From assembly GCF_040958095.1 (NCBI RefSeq), contig NC_091171.1, forward strand, positions 48,593,862 to 48,657,861: 64,000 nt of DNA, read 5' to 3'. Position 1 is the stretch's first letter, and every line of letters starts with the position of its first letter. The DNA is from Procambarus clarkii (taxonomy: Eukaryota; Arthropoda; Malacostraca; Decapoda; Cambaridae). This document shows positions 50,901 to 54,463 of the stretch, one piece after another. Both the position numbers and the translations under genes were made by a program. The notes under the pieces were generated by a model. The model was not told where the DNA came from. It ran no database searches and was given only the letters and a program-made list of their open reading frames with translations.

Positions 50901-52019
50901 AAAGCTAGAATATGCAGCGGTTGTGTGGGGTGCCCACATCTTAAGAAGCACATCAACAAACTTGAAAAGGTGCAAAGACATGCTACTAAGTGGCTCCCAG
51001 AACTGAAGGGCAAGAGCTACGAGGAGAGGATAGAGCCATTAAATATGCCAAAACTAGAAGACAGAAGAAAAAGAGGCGATATGATTACTACGTACAAAAT
51101 AGTATCAGGAATTGATAAAATCAACAAGGAAGATTTCCTGAGCCCTGGAACTTCAAGAACAAGAGGTCATAGACTTAAACTCACGAAATCACTGAGATTT
51201 AAACTAATTAAACAAAAATGCCAAAGAAATATAAGAAAATTCACTTTCGCAAAGAGAGTGGTAGACGGTTGGAACAAGTTAAGTGAGAAGGCGGTGGAGG
51301 CCAAAACCGTCAGTAGTTTCAAAGTGTTATATGGCAAAGAGTCAAACAGATACAGTCTGTCTGGGTAGACGGGACACCACGAGCGTAGCTCTCATCCTGT
51401 AACTACACTTAGGTAATTACTTCTTTCAGAAAACAATCTACTTTTCTGTTGAAGATGTCCACAGGTTGTTCCCGCAATATTTCTTATGCTTGCACCAGGT
51501 GCAAAAGTGATCTAGTGACTCCAAGCAGATCCCAAGCTCCCAGAGCCGCCCTGGCAGTGGGGTTATGTCACTAGTGGTGGTAATGACCAAACTTCTGTGT
51601 TCCTAGTTGTCAGGGTTGCTAATATTTTCTCTGCAGTTGATTGATTTGATGCATTCTACCTTTTTGGTAGCTTTTCTACTCATTATCCCCTGCTTCCTGT
51701 GGCTCCTCAAGTGGACCACATTTTGGCCTCTGGCATGCGGTAGGCTATTAAATGACTTACAAGGGCTCTCATGTGATAAAACGTGAAGAGCTATCCAGTA
51801 AGGAGGGGGGGGGGACTCTTTCCAGAAATTTAGTGTTTAGTCACATCATCATTAGTGAGTGTACAAGTCTGTAAACTATATTTAAGGCAAGGATAGGGTA
51901 ATAATACTCTTCTGTCATCATTTTCACTTCATATAATACTGATATTGTACTTACTTCTCACGTAGCCTAAGTGCCTCAATGAGGAGTTTTGATGACTTCG
52001 AGATATCTTCAACTGGCAT
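17295..52019 (-). CDS. AMPD2: AMP deaminase (AMPD2-like), 13 coding exons in window, N-terminus missing
   Basis: Seen: 13 minus-strand exons (52019-51955, 48853-48723, 46538-46438, 44099-43851, 40108-39894, 37158-37047, 36272-36109, 31475-31353, 26654-26523, 26283-26091, 24058-23810, 21273-21176, 17361-17295) join through 12 GT-AG introns into 1,899 nt, that is 632 codons plus TAA. Numbering below is within this partial protein. Known of the family: a zinc-dependent cytosolic enzyme converting AMP and water to IMP and ammonia in the purine nucleotide cycle, usually a tetramer. Catalytic signatures are present: HIH (186-188), HCGE (455-458), NISHG (474-478) and STDDP (530-534). Wording such as [19 protein letters not shown] is closer to vertebrate AMPD2 than to AMPD1 or AMPD3. 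The family's variable N-terminal region of roughly 100-250 residues is absent, because the first exon seen follows a splice acceptor. Introns are packed with repeats. No frameshift or stop interrupts the frame. Confidence 0.97.
17362..18184. other. AMPD last intron, unremarkable AT-rich part
   Basis: A-rich stretch at 17,397-17,426 (polypurine) near the terminal exon; otherwise no ORF, repeat or RNA that I recognise. Confidence 0.5.
18185..18970 (-). mobile_element. DIRS-like element relic, 3' portion
   Basis: Contains a degenerate inverted-module end (GTATCATTGCATTCAATGCT, then GGTTTCAGGAGGGACC) at about 18,671-18,707. It continues with the reverse complement of the recombinase C-terminal region: CCACCAGGACCTTGTTAGAC and CATCCCACAACATG match the 62,780-62,850 copy. 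It lies in the AMPD last intron, in the same orientation as the gene. No usable ORF. Confidence 0.5.
19138..19370 (+). mobile_element. Tigger/pogo-type transposon end
   Basis: Begins TACAGTGGAACCTCGGTTGA, a Tigger-type TIR, and continues with TTGTTGATATACGTATGGGT, CGACCGAGCG and CACTTAGTGACAATTGTGCT. The same order is seen in the 5' part of the deleted Tigger at 26,972 (GTCGACCGAGCG, GCTTAGTGACGATCATGCTT). Only one end is present; the minisatellite follows. Confidence 0.7.
19371..19732 (+). repeat. GGAT-based minisatellite, left block
   Basis: About seven head-to-tail copies (19,450-19,610) of a 24-bp unit made of three GGAT followed by GGTGAGGGGACT, flanked by degenerate copies with G-runs. 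Because 24 is a multiple of 3, all frames stay open and yield repetitive false ORFs (plus: GWMDGEGT; minus: HPVPSPSI). Confidence 0.95.
19733..19930 (-). mobile_element. SINE 3' half, inserted in the minisatellite
   Basis: The plus strand reads TTATCTTGAGGTTATCTCGA, GATGATTTCGGGGC, CCGCGGCCCGGTCCTCGACC, AGGAAGCAGCCC, AGGTACCTATTTACAG and GGGGCATCAGGGTGAAAG, the reverse of the SINE body also found at 15,525. GGATGGATGG tracts lie on both sides, so it landed inside the repeat array. Confidence 0.8.
19970..20050 (+). repeat. GGAT minisatellite, right block
   Basis: Resumes with AACTGGATGGATGGATGGTG and three further degenerate copies after the SINE. More GAATGGATGG copies and a G10 run are at 20,575-20,620. 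Confidence 0.85.
20050..20560 (-). mobile_element. LINE 3' end (second lineage), minus orientation
   Basis: Minus frame 20501-20208 reads [40 protein letters not shown], then [20 protein letters not shown]. The first part corresponds to KILEGQVPNLQSKISTYRSERYRRKC of the plus copy near 11,060 (seen there in pieces). The untranslated end GCTATTGCTTGGAGCGGCC is shared with 3,290. Sense orientation relative to AMPD. Confidence 0.75.
20561..21175. other. AMPD intron, nothing recognised
   Basis: AT-rich sequence with no ORF above 60 codons and no repeat that I can match elsewhere in the window. Confidence 0.5.
21176..21273 (-). CDS. AMPD2: AMPD exon l, residues 579-611
   Basis: 98 nt. Acceptor TTGTTCTAG|ATC, donor TACAG|GTATGT. 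It encodes [20 protein letters not shown], then [12 protein letters not shown] and a split Arg. It matches the family's [21 protein letters not shown] block. Confidence 0.96.
21390..22040 (+). mobile_element. LINE relic (CR1/L2-like), RT fragments
   Basis: Strings such as [17 protein letters not shown], frame-shifted from the KNKAVG-DGVSPWG region of the copy at 46,790, followed by remnants of the YRPI region ([17 protein letters not shown]). The end has [19 protein letters not shown], equal to the [17 protein letters not shown] block of other copies. Antisense to AMPD and heavily deleted. Confidence 0.65.
22052..22690. repeat. fold-back module (DIRS-linked) with inverted arms
   Basis: Left end CATTGAATGTAATGAAACAA then TTTTCTGGGTGAGCCCCGG; interior GACCATGGCATCAGTTGATG; right half contains the reverse blocks CTCACCCAGAAAATG, GACTGATGCCATGGTC and AGCTCCGGGAAGCC. 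It carries CCACGAGCCAGAATCTG. Same module as 31,637-32,185 and 48,922-49,336, with different deletions. Confidence 0.7.
22740..22905 (+). mobile_element. LINE 3' end fragment
   Basis: Contains GTGGTGGATGCCAAAACTAC, TTTCAAAGCATTATATGACA and AAGCTCTCATCCTGTAACAA, the 3' untranslated end shared with the copies at 25,740, 48,420, 51,290 and 58,240. Antisense to AMPD. Confidence 0.75.
22906..23589. other. AMPD intron; decayed module traces only
   Basis: A weak module-like block GGGGCTTTTCATTTCACTTG lies near 23,357, with a small hairpin around GCCTCTTCAGCATTGAAGAG at 23,395. Nothing else recognised. Confidence 0.4.
23590..23672 (-). mobile_element. very short LINE 3' end fragment
   Basis: TTGGAGCATACCTGGAGAGG, then GTTTCGGGAGTTCTTCTACT and GGGGCCAGGCTTGAAG match the minus-oriented 3' ends at 3,200 and 20,060. 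It lies about 140 bp below AMPD exon k (23810), in the same orientation as the gene. Confidence 0.65.
23810..24058 (-). CDS. AMPD2: AMPD exon k, residues 496-578, STDDP motif
   Basis: 249 nt, phase 0 at both ends. Acceptor TTTACAG|ATTGG, donor ATGAG|GTAAAA. It encodes [20 protein letters not shown], then the diagnostic [20 protein letters not shown] (zinc/substrate aspartates at 532-533) and [20 protein letters not shown]. This exon alone is enough to identify AMP deaminase. Confidence 0.98.
24185..24560. repeat. possible MITE with GGATAA/TTATCC ends
   Basis: Left blocks ATTCGGATTCCACTTAAATG and GGTTATCCGG are loosely mirrored by GATAACTGGAGGATAAG and GCTTATCTGGTGAGGTGTCC. It looks like a decayed fold-back DNA element, but I could not define exact ends or a target duplication. 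Confidence 0.35.
24650..25860 (+). mobile_element. LINE relic (CR1/L2-like), RT to 3' end
   Basis: Order of readable parts: RSCVT and [12 protein letters not shown], then [20 protein letters not shown] (RT box A), [18 protein letters not shown] (box B), [19 protein letters not shown] (box C, FTDDAK), [17 protein letters not shown], then 25,339-25,593 [18 protein letters not shown] and [20 protein letters not shown]. It ends in the common 3' block with AGCTCTCATCCTGTAACTAC. Both catalytic Asp of box C are kept, but the frames are split by stops. Antisense to AMPD. Confidence 0.85.
26091..26283 (-). CDS. AMPD2: AMPD exon j, residues 431-495, catalytic HCGE
   Basis: 193 nt. Acceptor CATTTTAG|GTATG, donor CTCAA|GTGAGT. 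It encodes [20 protein letters not shown], then [15 protein letters not shown] (zinc ligand His455 and catalytic Glu458) and [17 protein letters not shown] with His477. Spacing from His455 to His477 is 22 residues, and to the STDD aspartates in the next exon 77, as expected for the enzyme. Confidence 0.97.
26523..26654 (-). CDS. AMPD2: AMPD exon i, residues 387-431
   Basis: 132 nt. Acceptor TTGCCCAG|GTATG, donor TATAT|GTAAGA. It encodes [20 protein letters not shown], a Pro-rich linker, then [10 protein letters not shown] and a split Met. [11 protein letters not shown] and [10 protein letters not shown] are hallmark AMPD strings. Confidence 0.96.
26876..28196. mobile_element. outer inverted-repeat element, split by a Tigger insertion
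   Basis: Left end AGCCCATCCTCCTGTTTTGG then TAGTACTTACAGTAAC. Right end, reversed, reads CCAACCCATCCTCCTGTTTA then GATAGTACCTATTGCGACG. Internal blocks AAATTAGAAAGTAGAAACCT (left) and AGGCCTAACATAGTACATAT (right) fit the single copy at 5,125-5,345. Without the 928-bp insertion and its TA duplication the element would be about 390 bp. Confidence 0.6.
26972..27899 (+). mobile_element. internally deleted Tigger (pogo-type) transposon with TA duplication
   Basis: TIRs: CAGTGGCACCTCGACTTACG on the left and, reversed, CAGTGGGGCCTCAATTTATG on the right; TA at 26970-26971 and 27900-27901. Inside, from 27,254, the frame reads [20 protein letters not shown], typical of the Tigger1 transposase N-terminus. 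It passes directly to [14 protein letters not shown] and, after a stop, [14 protein letters not shown], which belongs to the C-terminal tail. The DNA-binding/DDE middle (about 400 codons) is deleted. Non-autonomous. Confidence 0.8.
28315..28437 (+). repeat. polypyrimidine (CT)n/(TTTC)n microsatellite
   Basis: C/T-only tract with three recurrences of CTCCTTTTCTTTCTCTCTTT and then a pure (TC)n run of about 20 units. It produces false Ser/Leu/Phe ORFs on plus and Arg/Glu ORFs on minus. Confidence 0.95.
28605..28890 (-). mobile_element. LINE 3' end, minus orientation
   Basis: The plus strand reads GGATGAGAGCTACCCTCATG, GTGTCCCATCTTCCCAGTAC, ACTTTGAAACTACTGATCG, TTTTGGCAGCCACCACCTTC, CAACTTGATTCAACTATC, the reverse complement of the common 3' block at 48,350-48,520. 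It continues to AGTGTCAAGATTTTC. It is the one CR1-like copy in AMPD that lies in the sense orientation. Confidence 0.8.
29060..30330 (-). mobile_element. DIRS-like element, 5' region (minus orientation)
   Basis: Homologous to 15,840-16,640: both have AGAGACCCAATGAG/AGTGAG, ACTCAGGGTC/CCATAGGTATC, CCAACCCAGCAGGTAGCATG, GTCTCTTAAGGGCAAACT, AAGCAAATGGC. It therefore belongs to the same family as the plus copies at 7,790 and 12,965. Near 30,040-30,110 a CACACACGTGAATAAA block occurs twice. No intact ORF. Confidence 0.5.
30478..30575 (+). mobile_element. tRNA-like SINE (third family)
   Basis: CTGTCGTAGCTCAGTCGATT carries an A-box-like TAGCTCAGTCGATTAAGG; the B box is GGTTCGAATCC followed by TCGTCACGGCC and TTTGTGGATTTGTTCATT. 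The reverse copy at 36,655-36,780 shares the flanking tail AACAAATCCACAAGGGCCG. At 30,370-30,420 another piece of the same tail (GTGATGCATCAAATGAACAA) is present. A SINE rather than a tRNA gene, because the acceptor continues into repeat sequence and a sister copy exists. Confidence 0.75.
30585..30810. repeat. DIRS-linked block shared with 16,640-16,880
   Basis: Shared strings: CAGTGCTTTGTTTTCCATGA, TTTCTGGATACTT, GGTCCAGTTTCTGGCTCTG, TTATGGCTGATATGACTCAG. Diverged and noncoding. Confidence 0.5.
31353..31475 (-). CDS. AMPD2: AMPD exon h, residues 346-387
   Basis: 123 nt. Acceptor TTTTTTCAG|TGAC, donor TTACA|GTACGT. It encodes [20 protein letters not shown], then [20 protein letters not shown], ending in a split Gln codon. 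This corresponds to the ML-NIFLPLFEAT--P-SHPELH block of vertebrate AMPD2; the start of the segment is more divergent. Confidence 0.94.
31637..33920 (-). mobile_element. DIRS-like retrotransposon copy with inverted module
   Basis: Right to left on the minus strand: an RNase H-like part in several frames (33,867-33,190: [20 protein letters not shown] at about 33,436-33,377), then a tyrosine recombinase (about 33,155-32,394) in shifting frames: [57 protein letters not shown] and [22 protein letters not shown] (box II His and Arg) is kept near 32,465. Left of it, 31,637-32,185 is a 550-bp module with inverted ends (AATGTAATGAAACGCC on the left, GGCATTTCATTACATTCAAT on the right). Another copy of that end is at 33,887-33,917. 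Frameshifted, not active. Confidence 0.75.
33940..35790 (-). mobile_element. LINE relic with endonuclease and reverse transcriptase parts
   Basis: Minus strand, right to left: 35,766-35,485 reads [20 protein letters not shown] and [19 protein letters not shown], the 3' part of the endonuclease region. RT follows: [20 protein letters not shown] (RPISL-type box), [14 protein letters not shown] near 34,390 (box A Asp) and KFADDT near 34,138-34,127 (box C with both Asp). Several indels separate these. It is the longest LINE in the window (about 1.85 kb), in sense orientation to AMPD, within intron g-h. Confidence 0.8.
35791..36108. other. AMPD intron with a module fragment
   Basis: At 35,850-35,995 there is GAGGGAGCCAGGTTCTGGCT followed by CATGGTCCCCAGTAGGCC, the reverse of the 'CCACGAGCCAGAACCTGG' block of the DIRS-linked module. 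Nothing else. Confidence 0.45.
36109..36272 (-). CDS. AMPD2: AMPD exon g, residues 292-346
   Basis: 164 nt. Acceptor TTTTTTTAG|GAAG, donor CTTTA|GTGAGT. It encodes [20 protein letters not shown], then [16 protein letters not shown] and [10 protein letters not shown], ending in a split Tyr codon. In the family this segment carries the ES/GKYQ-AE-RLSIYG signature. Confidence 0.96.
36655..36780 (-). mobile_element. tRNA-like SINE (third family), minus copy
   Basis: Plus strand: GAACAAATCCACAAGGGCCG, TGATGAGGATTCAAACCTAC (reversed B box), CTCCTTAATCGACTGTGCCA (reversed A box). Partner of 30,478. Flanked on the right by TTCATTTGATGCATCACACT. Confidence 0.75.
37047..37158 (-). CDS. AMPD2: AMPD exon f, residues 254-291
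   Basis: 112 nt. Acceptor CTTTCAG|GTTTG, donor AAAG|GTGAGT. It encodes [20 protein letters not shown] and then the [16 protein letters not shown] block, part of the conserved barrel. A 159-bp hairpin element begins about 70 bp upstream of the acceptor. Confidence 0.96.
37231..37389. mobile_element. hairpin MITE, two 76-nt arms and 7-nt loop
   Basis: Arms 37231-37306 and 37314-37389 are almost perfect reverse complements; the arms contain ACCACACACTAGAA, GACGACGACGTTTCGGTCC and CATTCTCAAGTCGATT. It has the same sequence as a truncated copy at 62,300-62,403. About 70 bp upstream of AMPD exon f. No coding capacity. Confidence 0.9.
37495..38245 (-). mobile_element. DIRS-like relic truncated by LINE sequence
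   Basis: Module ends are visible but diverged: AATGAAATTAAATGATTCTT then TCTGGATGAGTCCC at 37,498 and, inverted, GGTATTTCATTATATTCTAC then CTTGGGAAGCCCC at 37,965. It continues into the reverse of the recombinase C-terminus (CAGGACTCTGTTCGAACACC, CATGTTGAAAAACACTGCAG, GCCAATGCAG) and stops abruptly at 38,245 where LINE sequence begins. Confidence 0.6.
38245..38450 (+). mobile_element. LINE RT fragment
   Basis: Frames read [18 protein letters not shown] (from the [14 protein letters not shown] region) and [20 protein letters not shown] followed by [16 protein letters not shown]. This is RT palm sequence of a CR1/jockey-type LINE, about 65 codons, with one frameshift. Antisense to AMPD. Confidence 0.75.
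38985..39240 (+). mobile_element. tRNA-headed SINE, second family
   Basis: AACACACTCGCCTAGCATTT, then TGGGTTCGTATCCTGGC (B box), CCAGGTGCCAATCC, TGTTCACCCAGCAGTGAATG, GTGCCTGGTTGTTAAACGAT, TGGCTGTACAAGAATGTAAA and an A/T-rich (AAAT)n tail. The reverse copy is at 11,700-11,965. Just before it, at 38,935-38,990, GGCCAAATTAGCAGCAGAAA is duplicated. Confidence 0.8.
39241..39893. other. AMPD intron, no element identified
   Basis: Includes a possible decayed SINE head near 39,340-39,410 (GAAACGCAGGACCCAGG with GAAAGACAACGGCTTTCCCA). The remainder is AT-rich and featureless to me. Confidence 0.4.
39894..40108 (-). CDS. AMPD2: AMPD exon e, residues 183-254, zinc-binding HxH
   Basis: 215 nt. Acceptor CGACCAG|GTTGAC, donor CACAG|GTATGT. 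It starts [20 protein letters not shown]. The HIH pair (residues 186 and 188) provides two zinc ligands in this enzyme family. It continues to [20 protein letters not shown] and ends in a split Arg codon. Sequence match to AMPD2 is very strong. Confidence 0.97.
40335..40930 (-). mobile_element. RTE-like LINE relic, C-terminal region
   Basis: On the minus strand the frames give [39 protein letters not shown] then [14 protein letters not shown], and further [20 protein letters not shown] followed by [10 protein letters not shown]. 'AVVLTTLLYASETWTVY-RH-K-L' is a signature of the post-RT region of elements commonly annotated as RTE/BovB-type LINEs. Several frameshifts; sense orientation to AMPD. 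Confidence 0.8.
40931..41690. other. AMPD intron, nothing recognised
   Basis: Short open frames on both strands without similarity to any family I know. AT-rich. Confidence 0.45.
41690..41860 (+). mobile_element. LINE fragment, post-RT region
   Basis: Reads [11 protein letters not shown], then [20 protein letters not shown] followed by ELRG, equal to the '[30 protein letters not shown]' block. About 50 codons, interrupted at 41,830 by DIRS-like sequence. Confidence 0.7.
41880..43170 (+). mobile_element. DIRS-like recombinase copy, plus orientation, with module
   Basis: Two overlapping frames cover the tyrosine recombinase: first [20 protein letters not shown] (box I; the usual catalytic Arg position reads Gln), then [55 protein letters not shown] and [11 protein letters not shown] third frame gives [20 protein letters not shown], where the usual HDVR reads HNVH. 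Three frames for one domain means two frameshifts. The 3' module follows (AGCTCCGGGAAGCC at 42,630, AATGTAATGAAACGCC at 42,676). Antisense to AMPD, unlike most DIRS copies here. Confidence 0.75.
43171..43850. other. AMPD intron, nothing recognised
   Basis: A 125-codon open minus frame (43699-43322) has no recognisable domain, and part of it overlaps AT-rich sequence. I cannot exclude an alternative exon but see no splice or similarity support. Confidence 0.35.
43851..44099 (-). CDS. AMPD2: AMPD exon d, residues 100-182
   Basis: 249 nt, phase 0 at both ends. Acceptor TAATAG|GTATAT, donor AAAG|GTAACA. It begins [10 protein letters not shown], continues with [20 protein letters not shown] and [20 protein letters not shown], and ends [10 protein letters not shown]. 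The last 50 residues are nearly identical to vertebrate AMPD2 and form the entry to the catalytic barrel. The length of exactly 83 codons agrees with the phase of both neighbouring exons. Confidence 0.97.
44500..44790 (-). repeat. decayed DIRS-linked module end
   Basis: GGTAGTTTCATTACATTTAA followed by TTCTTGATTTCTGGGATTTC and TGCTTCCTGGAGCTTA is the right end of the inverted module, strongly diverged. A C-run (44,526-44,538) precedes it. Confidence 0.5.
45120..45492 (+). repeat. 23-bp GC-rich minisatellite, about 15 copies
   Basis: Unit GGAACAGCAGGGC + GCACGGCCCC with variants (AAAACAGCAGGAC, GCACAGCCCC). 23 is not a multiple of 3, so each unit shifts frame, yet no stop arises, and the plus ORFs cycle through [16 protein letters not shown] and QQGARPW-like segments. 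The minus frames are also open (Cys/Ala/Leu-rich). I treat the ORFs of up to 159 codons as products of the repeat and not genes. Confidence 0.95.
45493..46437. other. AMPD intron, nothing recognised
   Basis: AT-rich, no ORF above 60 codons until exon c. No repeat matched. Confidence 0.5.
46438..46538 (-). CDS. AMPD2: AMPD exon c, residues 66-99
   Basis: 101 nt. Acceptor TTTATAG|ACC, donor CCAG|GTACAG. It encodes the stretch from DHPIDPPRK through [19 protein letters not shown] to VFQ. This is the less conserved part just before the core, where family members carry a GV-HVY-like strand continued by the next exon. Confidence 0.9.
46790..48530 (+). mobile_element. LINE (CR1/L2-like), longest plus-strand copy
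   Basis: 46,815-47,024: [20 protein letters not shown], then [16 protein letters not shown] (start of RT). Next, in shifting frames: [14 protein letters not shown] near 47,145, [13 protein letters not shown] (box A), [20 protein letters not shown] followed by AAD (box C, first Asp replaced). An A30/(TA) run at 47,897-47,938 interrupts it. The post-RT domain is at 47,983-48,342: [40 protein letters not shown]. It ends with the shared 3' block and CACTTAGGTAATTACAC. Antisense to AMPD. Confidence 0.85.
48723..48853 (-). CDS. AMPD2: AMPD exon b, residues 22-66
   Basis: 131 nt. Acceptor TTGCAG|GTACATGG, donor GAAG|GTTAGA. It completes the split Lys codon and encodes [19 protein letters not shown] and then a Gly/Asp-rich linker. 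The SFP-T--YL pattern after REKYM is conserved in AMP deaminases. A long fold-back element begins only about 70 bp upstream of the acceptor. Confidence 0.93.
48922..49336. repeat. 415-bp fold-back (module pair), 194-nt arms
   Basis: Arms 48922-49115 and 49144-49336 are near-perfect inverted copies with a 28-nt loop. The left arm begins TTTTATGGGTGAGACCCGG and contains CCACGAGCC-like, GGAGCAATGGCCTATAGAAA and GTGTGGTTGGAAGCATTCTA. It is the left half of the DIRS-linked module duplicated head to head. About 70 bp upstream of the AMPD exon b acceptor (48854). Confidence 0.92.
49350..50160. other. AMPD intron, nothing recognised
   Basis: A run of TAAGGTC/TAAAGTC words at 49,555-49,645 (short degenerate repeat around CCCTTATAAGGTC). 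No ORF or element. Confidence 0.45.
50165..50311 (+). mobile_element. Tigger-like transposon end
   Basis: TATACAGTGGAACCTTGGGT, then TTTTCGGTTCTCGAGCTC, AATTTCTTTAAAAAATTGG, TTGTTGATACATGTTAT: the same succession as the element end at 19,138. It is cut off by the SINE at 50,312. Confidence 0.65.
50312..50490 (+). mobile_element. tRNA-Thr(CGT)-headed SINE
   Basis: Head 50312-50381: acceptor stem GTCTGGT/ACCAGGC, anticodon loop CTCGTAA, T-arm CCGGG-TTCGATT-CCCGG. Body CAGAAACAAATGGGCAAAGT, TACCTAGCAGTAAATAGG, then (GT)n. Closely related to 2,573, and inserted directly in a Tigger-like end. Confidence 0.85.
50560..51425 (+). mobile_element. LINE (CR1/L2-like) 3' third, best preserved
   Basis: From 50,632: [58 protein letters not shown]; after one stop/frameshift, 50,925-51,368: [77 protein letters not shown]. 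The 3' end is CGTAGCTCTCATCCTGTAAC and ACTTAGGTAATTAC. Only one or two lesions in 290 codons, so probably a comparatively young insertion. Antisense to AMPD. Confidence 0.88.
51425..51950. other. short LINE 3' scrap, then unremarkable intron
   Basis: 51,440-51,500 (TGTTGAAGATGTCCACAGGT, CGCAATATTTCTTATGCT) matches the minus-oriented 3' end at 20,220. The rest up to exon a has no recognised feature. Confidence 0.5.
51955..52019 (-). CDS. AMPD2: AMPD exon a (first exon visible), residues 1-22
   Basis: 65 nt in phase 0, encoding [20 protein letters not shown] followed by E and the first two bases of a Lys codon. The acceptor is a T-rich tract ending in CAG directly before ATG; the donor is GAA|GTAAGT. 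It aligns with the family segment that precedes the conserved REKYM. The ATG is probably an internal Met, because a good 3' splice site sits immediately before it and family members carry more sequence upstream. I found no further upstream exon between 52,020 and 64,000. Confidence 0.9.
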
Positions 52020-52628
52020 CTGAAAAAATATAATTTTATAATGGTAAAATGAACAAAAAGTAATATGTAATTTTAATACGTAAAGGAGCAAAAACCTTTT
52101 CTATGTATACTTTACGTCAAAGAGACCATCAAGTACTACTCAATTACTACAAAATGCCAATCAGTTAATTGACAGCTTGACTGCCATTGCAGGTGTGTAA
52201 ACAGAAGCAGCTAGCAATCATAACTTACTTTCTGCCTAGGTTTCCTCAGCGCTACTCCTATTGGTCGATCAGAGACCTCAACACAAGAGTAGATTTATCT
52301 AAAGACATTTGTGTTTTTTGTACTGTGGACCTATGCTGTAGTGATTGTCACATTGGTGTGTTTTCTCTGTGTCTCTCTCGAGCTTTACTATACCTGTGTA
52401 GGCACACAATATCCTATACCATGCCAGCATGGTAGAGGATTCTGGGTTCTGATCCAAAGGAGTTGAAAATGAATAGCTGTCTAGGACAATTGGGAGTAAA
52501 TTGCTGGCTAGAAAATGTTCCAAATCAAGTGCAATATTATTGTTTCACGGGGGATTCAAATAATTTCACAGGATAGACATATTAGACAAGGAGGAGAATA
52601 TCAATATACACCCCGTCCTCCAAAAATG

Positions 52629-53180
52629 GGGAGGTAAATGTAACAGCCCCATAAGTGCAATTATGTACTATGTATGACAGTTAGGAATTGCATTTATTTA
52701 CACTTAGTATTAAATCGTACTGTCAAATATAGTGAATATTTAAGCTGAAAAGCTGAATAGAAAACCACGACCTCACCTAACCAACTTAGTTTTTGAAGAT
52801 AAGCATTTTATTGCTTCTTAATTAATTACAATTACTACTTAACCTATAGCTATATTGATATTACAGTTTTATAAAACAAACAAATAAAACCAAACAAAAC
52901 TAAAATATATCAACAAATTGTAAAGTAAATTTTTTCAAATTTTTTATAAAATCTCTTTTGTTTAAAAAAACTGAAAAATAAATTCCTGATACAGTATTTA
53001 AAACTTGTGTATAGCAAACTGAACTTTAAAACTTCATCCTAAAATTCTGAGTGTCTTAATAGAAAACGAGGAGAATAAATAGGGAGGTAAATGTAATAGT
53101 CCCATAAGTGCAATTATGTACTAAGTATGACAGTCAGAAAATGTACTTATTACACTTAGTATTAAAACGTACTGTCAATT
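52629..53180 (+). repeat. pair of about 105-bp direct repeats, 450 bp apart
   Basis: Copies at 52,629-52,735 and 53,079-53,180 share GGGAGGTAAATGTAA, CCCATAAGTGCAATTATGTA, TATGACAGT and ACACTTAGTATTAAA-CGTAC. They differ at about one in ten positions. The spacer is AT-rich and noncoding. They could be remnants of short terminal repeats or a simple duplication. Confidence 0.7.
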
Positions 53181-53424
53181 CGATTGGTTGCAATATATGT
53201 ACAGGAATTTTTTTATTGTAATGTCAAAGAATGAATTGAAATTAAGCCCCACACACACAAACTATTTGGTCAGAATTTAATGAAAACAAAAATAATCTAA
53301 TAATAGATGTTACACACAGGCCACTAAACTTTGCTGGAATGGAAGCAAAGCATATATGGGATAAATACATACATGGGATAAATGGGATTCACTGAAAGTT
53401 GCCCAACTGGTAGGAACAGCAGTT

Positions 53425-54424
53425 AAAAAACCAGCGTTGAATGTAATGAAACACCATTTTCTGGGTGAGCCCCGGAGGCTCCCTGGAGCTATCGGACTGA
53501 TATTAGCTTATATTAGTCTAGGGCTTCAGGTAATGGAGTTCTGCCTACCCTTGTAGGCAGTTCTGCCAGAGACCATGAGCCAGAACCTGGCCCCAATCAA
53601 AGAAGTGCAGGGAGCAATGTCCTAAGGAAACCCCCCCTGTATTTGGGAGTATTCCATGTCTGCCATCGACCGGGGTTAGGCACCCAGAAATATAGGCGTC
53701 CCAAAACAAACCCCACTTGGTAGGAAATTGCAAACCCAAGACTGAACAGAGAAACAGAACTCCCCCAAAAGAAAACAAGAAAACAAGCAAATGTCTGAGG
53801 CTCCCCCCTCCCCCTCCTGAGGTGGGAGGGAAGCCTCAGACCCATGCGCCGGCTGCGCAGTCTTCAGTTCGGAGACTGAGCATTAAAAATGAAACCGCCG
53901 ACCAGAGGGAGCCAGGGAAACCTCCAGGGCTCACCAAGAAAATGGCTTCTCATTTCATTTAATGCTGGTTTTCTGTGGGGACCCCCTTCAGCTCCCTGGA
54001 GCAACATAACCAAAGATATGTCAAAGAGGGACTTACCTGGGAGATGGCTGCCCCGTGTACCTCAACTCGAAGATGAGACAACTGGCTGTGCCTTTGGATG
54101 GGGCCCAAGGCCAGACAAGAATGACTTGGACCCAGAATATTCACTGAATAACGGGTGGCCAGGATCCTGTTCGACCTTCAAGACCCCAGTGCCTGAATGT
54201 CAGACCAGGACATGTTCCCAAATACAGCAGCCAAGAAAGGAAACTTACGAACATCATGGCACTAGGGTAGACCACAGGCTGGCTAGATTTAAGAACCTTG
54301 CAGACAACCTTAGAGACACTAGTCATGGAACAGGGAATGAGGAAAATCGAATCAACCCAAAGCGCATTCATGGCCACAGAAGCTGAGGCTCGCAGGTAGT
54401 GGCCCCAGAAGCCGAGACACACAG

Positions 54425-54463
<39 letters not shown>

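Noticed and set aside
52017..52019. ATG at the start of AMPD exon a as the true start codon
   Set aside because: A T-rich tract and CAG precede it directly, and the enzyme family has substantial sequence upstream of this point. Not fully excluded without transcripts.
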